This document shows, piece by piece, positions 58,971-64,000 of a DNA stretch of 64,000 nt. The stretch comes from Bacillus sp. HSf4 (GTDB lineage: Bacteria; Bacillota; Bacilli; Bacillales; Bacillaceae), in NCBI RefSeq assembly GCF_029537375.1, contig NZ_CP120679.1:4197501-4261500 (forward strand). The letters are read 5' to 3'. The first letter of the stretch is position 1; every line of letters starts with the position of its first letter. The position numbers and the translations under genes were made by a program. The notes below the pieces were generated by a model. That model made no database searches. It was not told the origin of the DNA and saw only the letters and a list, made by a program, of their open reading frames with translations.

Positions 58971-60053
58971 GTGAGGTATGTATTGATCGGTTTCATCTTA
59001 TGCGCTTTAACCATTGGTCTTTCCATCGGCTTTATCCAAGCCGGAAACAAGCATAGCGCGGAGCAGGACAATGAATCGCGGCAGCCTGCCGAGCATTTCA
59101 TTTTTCATCATTTAATAAGTGATGAGGGGCTTATGAAAACAAGTCTCTCGGATCAGCCTGTTTACTTATCCGAATCACTCGGCTTGTGGATGGAATTTTT
59201 AGTTGACAAAAAGGACGGAACTCATTTTCAAGAGCAATATCAGCACTTGACCGAATCGTTTCTCATGAACAGCGGCCTGGTGACATGGAAAATTGAAAAT
59301 GGACAAGCGAGCGGGGCGAACGCCCTGATAGATGATCTCAGAATCATGCTGACCCTGGATCAGGCAGCCGATCTGTGGGGAAACCGGAAGTATAAGAAAA
59401 CAGCACGACAAATCGGCGCTGCTTTAAAAACATACAACATGAACAACGGGATTTTTACCGATTTCTATGACTCTTCTTCCAAAGCGGCGTCAAAGGATAT
59501 CACCCTTTCGTATATTATGCCTGATGCGTTAGCCGTATTGAAAAAGAATGGAACCATCGATGAAGAGACCGTAGAGCGGAATGTCAATATTCTTTATACC
59601 GCTCCTTTGAAAAACGGTTTTTTGCCGAAATTGTACAACACAGAGACAAAGGAATACAGCTATGACAACGAGATTAACCTCATCGATCAGCTGTATGCGG
59701 CATGGCATTTGCAGCAGGGGGATCAAAAAGCCGCTGTTTTGGCGGATTGGATCAAACAGGAGTTTCAAGCGAATGGAAAGCTGTATGGACGGTATTGGGC
59801 GGATACGAAAAAACCGGCCGTTCAATACGAGTCGCCATCCGTTTACGCTTTGACCATTTTGTTTTTCATAAATCAAGATGAAGACAAAGCCGTGGTCAAA
59901 GCGCTTTATGAAAAGATGATCGAGTTTGAAATTCTTGATTCGTCTGAAACGTATTATGGCGGATATATGAGCGGCGATAATACGCACTCTTTTGACAACC
60001 TGCTGCCTTTACTGGCGGAAAGGAAGCTTTTTGATGAAAATATCATTCACTGA
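58971..60053 (+). CDS. ydaJ: YdaJ-like GH8-type secreted glycosidase of an exopolysaccharide operon
   Basis: 360 residues from GTG 58971 (AAAGGAGGGGGG upstream). The N-terminal signal anchor MRYVLIGFILCALTIGLSIG is followed by an (alpha/alpha)6-barrel-like domain: SLGLWMEFLVDKKDG, DDLRIMLTLDQAADLW and a C-terminal YGGYMSGDNTHSFDNLLPL. B. subtilis YdaJ is similar in length and first in ydaJKLMN. It probably trims the polymer outside the cell. Its stop overlaps the start of ydaK by 20 bp. Confidence 0.88.
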   Translation: MRYVLIGFILCALTIGLSIGFIQAGNKHSAEQDNESRQPAEHFIFHHLISDEGLMKTSLSDQPVYLSESLGLWMEFLVDKKDGTHFQEQYQHLTESFLMNSGLVTWKIENGQASGANALIDDLRIMLTLDQAADLWGNRKYKKTARQIGAALKTYNMNNGIFTDFYDSSSKAASKDITLSYIMPDALAVLKKNGTIDEETVERNVNILYTAPLKNGFLPKLYNTETKEYSYDNEINLIDQLYAAWHLQQGDQKAAVLADWIKQEFQANGKLYGRYWADTKKPAVQYESPSVYALTILFFINQDEDKAVVKALYEKMIEFEILDSSETYYGGYMSGDNTHSFDNLLPLLAERKLFDENIIH

Positions 60054-60885
60054 TTTACAGAAAATGTTTGCCTACATGACTGGGCTTGCAGCGGCTCTTT
60101 CTCTGTTTATTTATTATGTCTCAGCCGAGCAGTCCGAAGCCGTTTTGATCATTTGTATTTCATTTGCCGTCATCGGAGCGGGAATATGGCTTGGACCGAT
60201 TTACGCGCTGGCGGGAACCATCGTCGTTTTATTTGTTCTCGGAACCTTAATGATGGTTTTGCAAGCGAGCCAGGCCGCGGTTTTTCCGCCTGAAGAAGGC
60301 ATGAAAATGCTCGTCGTCTGGGGAATGGCCCTCTTGCTCTTTTCCTTTTTCTCAGGAAGAATTCACGATATTGCAGTTGAACTTCAGCATTCAGTCAAAC
60401 GACTTCAGTCTGAAATCAAAAGCTTTGTCGCGATTGACAGAGTGACGGGCTTTGATAATAAAGAGAGAATGAAGCTGGAGCTGTCAGAAGAAATGAAGCG
60501 CGCGGAGCGGTACGGTAATTCATTTGTTTTCTTGCTGCTGCAGATGCATTATTTCAAAGAGTTTAAATCCTTGTATGGAGAAAAAGAAACCGATCGGCTC
60601 TTTCAATTTGTCAGCAGCCAAATCAGATCCTGTGTACGGGAAACGGACAAAAAATTCCGTCCTTCTGAAGAACGATTCGGGATCGTTCTGACCCACACGC
60701 CGGCTGAACATATGCCCGCTGTCCTGGCAAAGCTGAAAAAACAACTGGACACGTACCAGCTGCAAAATGGCAAATATATCACCTTAACCTTTCACGTATG
60801 TTACTTAACATATCGCAAAGATTTGCAGACGGCGGATCAATTTTTAGAAGAACTGGAGAATGAGATGATGATGAATGAACTGTAA
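60034..60885 (+). CDS. ydaK: YdaK-like degenerate-GGDEF membrane c-di-GMP receptor
   Basis: 283 residues from ATG 60034 (AAAGGAAG), the same length as B. subtilis YdaK. Four TM helices (about 10-105) precede a GGDEF-fold domain (about 125-283; RVTGFDNKERMKLELSEEMK, KEFKSLYGEKETDRLF). The signature is RPSEERFGIV instead of GGDEF, so catalysis is lost. The family member in B. subtilis binds c-di-GMP and activates the YdaLMN synthase. The operon context here fits that role. Confidence 0.9.
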   Translation: MKISFTDLQKMFAYMTGLAAALSLFIYYVSAEQSEAVLIICISFAVIGAGIWLGPIYALAGTIVVLFVLGTLMMVLQASQAAVFPPEEGMKMLVVWGMALLLFSFFSGRIHDIAVELQHSVKRLQSEIKSFVAIDRVTGFDNKERMKLELSEEMKRAERYGNSFVFLLLQMHYFKEFKSLYGEKETDRLFQFVSSQIRSCVRETDKKFRPSEERFGIVLTHTPAEHMPAVLAKLKKQLDTYQLQNGKYITLTFHVCYLTYRKDLQTADQFLEELENEMMMNEL

Positions 60886-62605
60886 GCGAAGCTTTCTTCT
60901 ATACGCAGCTGTACTCATACTCTCAGCCGTTTTTTATCGCCCGGACGCGGCGGCAGCGACGCAGGAGAATGGCGGAATTCTCATCATCTATTCGACCTTG
61001 GATGGAAAAGAATCGTCAGAAGTGAAAATGCTCGATCTGATCGCAGGTCATTTCTCGTCCCGTGTCACTGTCAAAAAAGATGCTGATGTAAAGCAAACGG
61101 ATCTCGCAGAGAAAAAGCATATCATCTATTACGGCCAAACCAAAAGAAAGCTGAATAAGCAGCTTGTGTCACAGATCAATGCCTGCGAAACGCCCGTGAT
61201 TGCGATCGGTTTTAACGCCGGGCAATTCAGCCAATTTTCCGGCCTTTCTTTAACAAACGAAGAAAATGTCTTCCAAGTCCGCAGCACGAGTGAAAACAGT
61301 GCGGCCTCATTGAAAAGCGGGCTCAATGTCCTCGGCGTATCAGGTTTGAAGGGGAAAGCATTGTATACATACACATCAGATGATGGGAAGGCACACCCTT
61401 TTGTATGGGAAACCGATAAGGCAAATGTGTATATCGGCTTAACCAACCTGTTAAACAACAACCTGCTCTTGGCCAAACAGCTCAGACAAGCATTCGGGAT
61501 AGCGGCGGGGAACACACTCTTATATTTGCGGCTGGAAGACATCAGCCCGATGTCAGATGAAAAATTGCTGCTGCAGGCGGGTTCTTATCTGCATGAGAGA
61601 AACATCCCTTTTATCTTGGCTGTTATTCCGGTTTATTTGAACCCGAAAACAGGCGAAAAGGTCTATCTGTCTGACAAGCCGAAGCTGGTCAAAGCTTTGC
61701 GGAAGCTGCAAAGCATGGGAGGCAGTGTGGTTGTTCATGGATATACCCATGCCTACCGCTACGATGAAACCGGGGAAGGCTTCGAATTTTGGGATGCCAA
61801 GGCTGATCAGCCGATCACATCGCAAAATGCGGAGGATGACCCGTCCCTCTTAAAAAAAGAAGCGGATTTTCCGAATGAAGCGGCTTATAACCGTTATTTG
61901 AAGCCGTTCAGAGAAAATGAAGAGACCTATACGCGACAAAAGCTGACGCACGCTATTGAGGATTTAACCGCGGAAGGGCTGTACCCGCTGGCATTTGAAG
62001 CGCCGCATTACACGATGTCAGAGCATGGTTACCAGATCACTTCACAGTATTTCTCAAGCATCATCGGCCAGGTCCAGCTTAGTGATGAAACATGGAAAAC
62101 CTCCGGTACGGGACCGTTTGTGACGAAGCCAGCCATGCTGCATGGAATGACGCTGTATCCTGAAACTCTGGGCTATGTCGATGCGTCAGATGCGAATCCG
62201 CTCGGCAATATCGAAGACCATATCTCGCAAATGATCGATTTTGAAGGCGGAGTAGCCGGAGCATTTTACCACCCCTATCTCGGCATGGAATATTTGCCCG
62301 AGCTGGTTGATCAAATGGAACACATTCCGAACAGCGAATGGCTTGATTTAAAGAAAACAAAGCAAACGGTTCAAACAGACAAAGTGACCATTCGCACGAG
62401 CGGAGACGGCACCATTCACGTCAATAGCAAGGTGAATGCCATGGAAGAGTTTTTCGACCATCATCAGCAAAGCCCGCTGGAAAAGGCGCTTTGGATTCTC
62501 TCAAGCGTCGTGCTCTTATTTGTCGTCATGTTTTTCAGCTACACCCTTTACTTGAGAGCCACATTAAAAAAACGCATCTTTAAGGAGAGAAAAAGCCGTG
62601 GGTAA
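60875..62605 (+). CDS. ydaL: YdaL-like DUF2334 polysaccharide deacetylase-related protein
   Basis: 576 residues, overlapping ydaK by 11 bp. Signal peptide (MNCKRSFLLYAAVLILSAVF), a Rossmann-like N-terminal part, then a DUF2334 carbohydrate-esterase-4-like domain (LRLEDISPMSDEKLLLQAG, SVVVHGYTHAYRYDE, FEAPHYTMSEHGY, FYHPYLG) and one C-terminal TM helix (about 540-562). Probably modifies the nascent exopolysaccharide, for example by deacetylation, at the outer face. Confidence 0.88.
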   Translation: MNCKRSFLLYAAVLILSAVFYRPDAAAATQENGGILIIYSTLDGKESSEVKMLDLIAGHFSSRVTVKKDADVKQTDLAEKKHIIYYGQTKRKLNKQLVSQINACETPVIAIGFNAGQFSQFSGLSLTNEENVFQVRSTSENSAASLKSGLNVLGVSGLKGKALYTYTSDDGKAHPFVWETDKANVYIGLTNLLNNNLLLAKQLRQAFGIAAGNTLLYLRLEDISPMSDEKLLLQAGSYLHERNIPFILAVIPVYLNPKTGEKVYLSDKPKLVKALRKLQSMGGSVVVHGYTHAYRYDETGEGFEFWDAKADQPITSQNAEDDPSLLKKEADFPNEAAYNRYLKPFRENEETYTRQKLTHAIEDLTAEGLYPLAFEAPHYTMSEHGYQITSQYFSSIIGQVQLSDETWKTSGTGPFVTKPAMLHGMTLYPETLGYVDASDANPLGNIEDHISQMIDFEGGVAGAFYHPYLGMEYLPELVDQMEHIPNSEWLDLKKTKQTVQTDKVTIRTSGDGTIHVNSKVNAMEEFFDHHQQSPLEKALWILSSVVLLFVVMFFSYTLYLRATLKKRIFKERKSRG

Positions 62606-63860
62606 TGTTCTGTTCTTTATCTCATTAAGCTTAATATGGGTGATGCTGCTGTACCACATGTTTCTGATGCAGGGCGGATTTCGCCACTACATGACCTACG
62701 AGCTGAACATCCCGAAGTGGAAAGAGAACTTGAAAGACCTTCCGAAGGTCAGCGTTCTGATTCCAGCCCACAATGAAGAAGTCGTGATTCGGCAGACGCT
62801 GAAAGCGATGGTCAACCTCTATTACCCGAAGGACCGGCTGGAGATCATCGTCATCAACGACAATTCGACCGACCGGACGGGTGACATCGTGGGTGAGTTT
62901 TCCAGACAATACGATTTCATTAAAATGGTGGTCACCAAACCGCCGCATGCGGGAAAAGGCAAATCCTCCGCGCTCAATTCCGGGTTTGCCGAATCGAACG
63001 GGGATGTCATTTGTGTATATGATGCTGACAACACACCGGAGAAAATGGCTGTTTACTACCTTGTTCTCGGTCTGATGAACGACCGGAAAGCGGGTGCCGT
63101 GGTGGGAAAATTCCGCGTCATCAATGCGGCGAAAACATTGCTGACAAAGTTTATTAACATTGAGACCATTTGCTTTCAATGGATGGCGCAGGGCGGAAGA
63201 TGGAAATGGTTCAAAATCGCCACGATCCCTGGCACCAACTTTGCCATCCGCCGGAGCATTATCGAACAGCTCGGCGGATGGGATGATAATGCGCTGGCCG
63301 AAGATACCGAGCTGACGATCCGCGTATACAACCTCGGCTACCACATCCGTTTCTTTCCGGCCGCCGTTACATGGGAACAGGAGCCGGAAACGTGGAAGGT
63401 GTGGTGGCGCCAGCGGACAAGATGGGCGCGCGGCAATCAATATGTCGTCCTGAAGTTTTTAGCCCAGTTTTTCAAGCTGAAACGGAAGCGGATTATCTTT
63501 GACCTGTTTTATTTCTTCTTTACGTATTTTTTGTTTTTCTTCGGCGTGATCATGTCAAATGCGATTTTTGTTATCAATTTATTTTATGATCTGCATCTCT
63601 CGGTTGGTTTTTTGTCAATGATCCTGTGGATTTTGGCTTTCTTCCTCTTCATGACAGAAGTCATGATTACACTGAGCATTGAAAAAACAGAAATGAACAA
63701 GCAAAACGTTTTCATCGTTTTTCTGATGTACTTTACATACTCGCAGGCGTGGATCGTCCTTGTGATTTATTCTTTATTCGTAGAAATCAAGCACCGTCTG
63801 TTCAAGCAAGAAGTGAAATGGTACAAAACAGAGCGATATAATCAAAAGAAAAGCGGGTGA
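62598..63860 (+). CDS. ydaM: YdaM-like family 2 glycosyltransferase (exopolysaccharide synthase)
   Basis: 420 residues, overlapping ydaL by 8 bp. One N-terminal TM helix, a GT-A core (SVLIPAHNEEVVIRQTLKAM, INDNSTDRT, VYDADNTPE, ALAEDTELTIRVYN and the QxxRW motif WWRQRTRWARGNQY), then four TM helices at the C-terminus. This is the cellulose/PNAG-synthase pattern of a processive polymerase coupled to export. It is the probable target of YdaK control. Confidence 0.93.
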   Translation: MGNVLFFISLSLIWVMLLYHMFLMQGGFRHYMTYELNIPKWKENLKDLPKVSVLIPAHNEEVVIRQTLKAMVNLYYPKDRLEIIVINDNSTDRTGDIVGEFSRQYDFIKMVVTKPPHAGKGKSSALNSGFAESNGDVICVYDADNTPEKMAVYYLVLGLMNDRKAGAVVGKFRVINAAKTLLTKFINIETICFQWMAQGGRWKWFKIATIPGTNFAIRRSIIEQLGGWDDNALAEDTELTIRVYNLGYHIRFFPAAVTWEQEPETWKVWWRQRTRWARGNQYVVLKFLAQFFKLKRKRIIFDLFYFFFTYFLFFFGVIMSNAIFVINLFYDLHLSVGFLSMILWILAFFLFMTEVMITLSIEKTEMNKQNVFIVFLMYFTYSQAWIVLVIYSLFVEIKHRLFKQEVKWYKTERYNQKKSG

Positions 63861-63865
63861 CTTTT

Positions 63866-64000
63866 TTGAAACATGCATTTATATGTCTCTTAAGTTTCAT
63901 GCTGGCGGCGATGACCGGACAAGCGGCCTTGGCTAAGGACATCGAAGTAGACGGCTCGATTCTGGGGGAAAACAGCGGCAAACAATCCAAAGAGCAAATG
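63866..64000 (+). CDS. ydaN: YdaN-like BcsB-family protein, N-terminus only
   Basis: From TTG 63866 (GGGTGA upstream), 45 codons are visible before the window ends. Signal peptide KHAFICLLSFMLAAMTGQAA, then KDIEVDGSILGENSGKQ. Location after ydaM matches B. subtilis ydaN, which encodes a BcsB-like accessory subunit. Too little is seen to confirm by domain. Confidence 0.75.
   Translation, partial: MKHAFICLLSFMLAAMTGQAALAKDIEVDGSILGENSGKQSKEQM

Overview
The window looks like a chromosomal segment of a Bacillus of the licheniformis/paralicheniformis group. The gene content and order recall the yx region of Bacillus subtilis (yxjG, nupG, katE, licT-bgl, abn2/yxiA, dbpA/yxiN, deoR-dra-nupC-pdp, yxeI). 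The adjacent aceB-aceA glyoxylate-shunt pair, which B. subtilis lacks, points to the licheniformis group. Regulatory signals are Bacillus-like throughout: SAM, guanine and TPP riboswitches, LicT antiterminator sites, CcpA cre boxes, a SigB promoter and a Rap/Phr pair. The species call is inference from content and synteny recalled from memory; no database was searched.

Layout. 1-2020: a truncated PRD/EIIB/EIIA PTS regulator. 2.5-3.9 kb: S-box-controlled MetE-like methyltransferase. 4.0-8.3 kb: a membrane glycosyltransferase set (YkcB, YkcC and a GalE-like protein lacking the catalytic Tyr). 8.4-11.2 kb: two paralogous lipoproteins and a frameshifted DUF4176 gene, probably the remnant of a polymorphic-toxin locus. 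11.7-13.9 kb: guanine-riboswitch purine nucleoside transporter and a small HTH/membrane-protein operon. 13.9-16.7 kb: large-subunit catalase under SigB and a GyrI-like protein. 16.8-21.2 kb: licT-bglP-bglA beta-glucoside operon with two tandem antiterminator/terminator units. 21.4-25.2 kb: TPP-riboswitch operon tenA-ykoEDC (thiamine or pyrimidine salvage). 25.6-28.5 kb: aceB-aceA. 28.8-31 kb: a second YkcB paralogue. 31-35.5 kb: a Bce-type peptide-sensing and detoxification module. 35.6-39.2 kb: a second PTS/6-phospho-beta-glucosidase operon with its own LicT-type site but no regulator gene. 39.4-42.0 kb: an AT-rich island with a 25-residue peptide, a protein combining a RiPP-recognition-like N-terminus with a ThiF/E1 domain, and an MFS exporter. 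42.0-49.3 kb: YxeI amidase, arabinanase Abn2, RNA helicase DbpA and several orphan membrane proteins. 49.5-53.9 kb: the deoR-dra-nupC-pdp deoxynucleoside operon. 54.0-56.8 kb: a helicase-nuclease gene broken at a homopolymer. 57.0-58.5 kb: rap-phr and a small secreted protein. 59-64 kb: ydaJKLMN exopolysaccharide operon, with ydaN cut by the window end.

The best candidate for a little-described system is the 39.4-42.0 kb island. It has a SigA promoter, a tiny peptide gene with a good RBS, a strong hairpin, the E1-like enzyme and an exporter. The layout resembles pantocin A or microcin C type RiPP loci, but the peptide does not end in Asn and no YcaO protein is present. Other points of note are one LicT apparently serving three RNA sites in two operons, a shared direct-repeat operator in front of both ykcB paralogues, the Tyr-to-His epimerase-like protein, and an unusual Phr peptide tail. 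I found no tRNA, rRNA, CRISPR array or intact insertion sequence.
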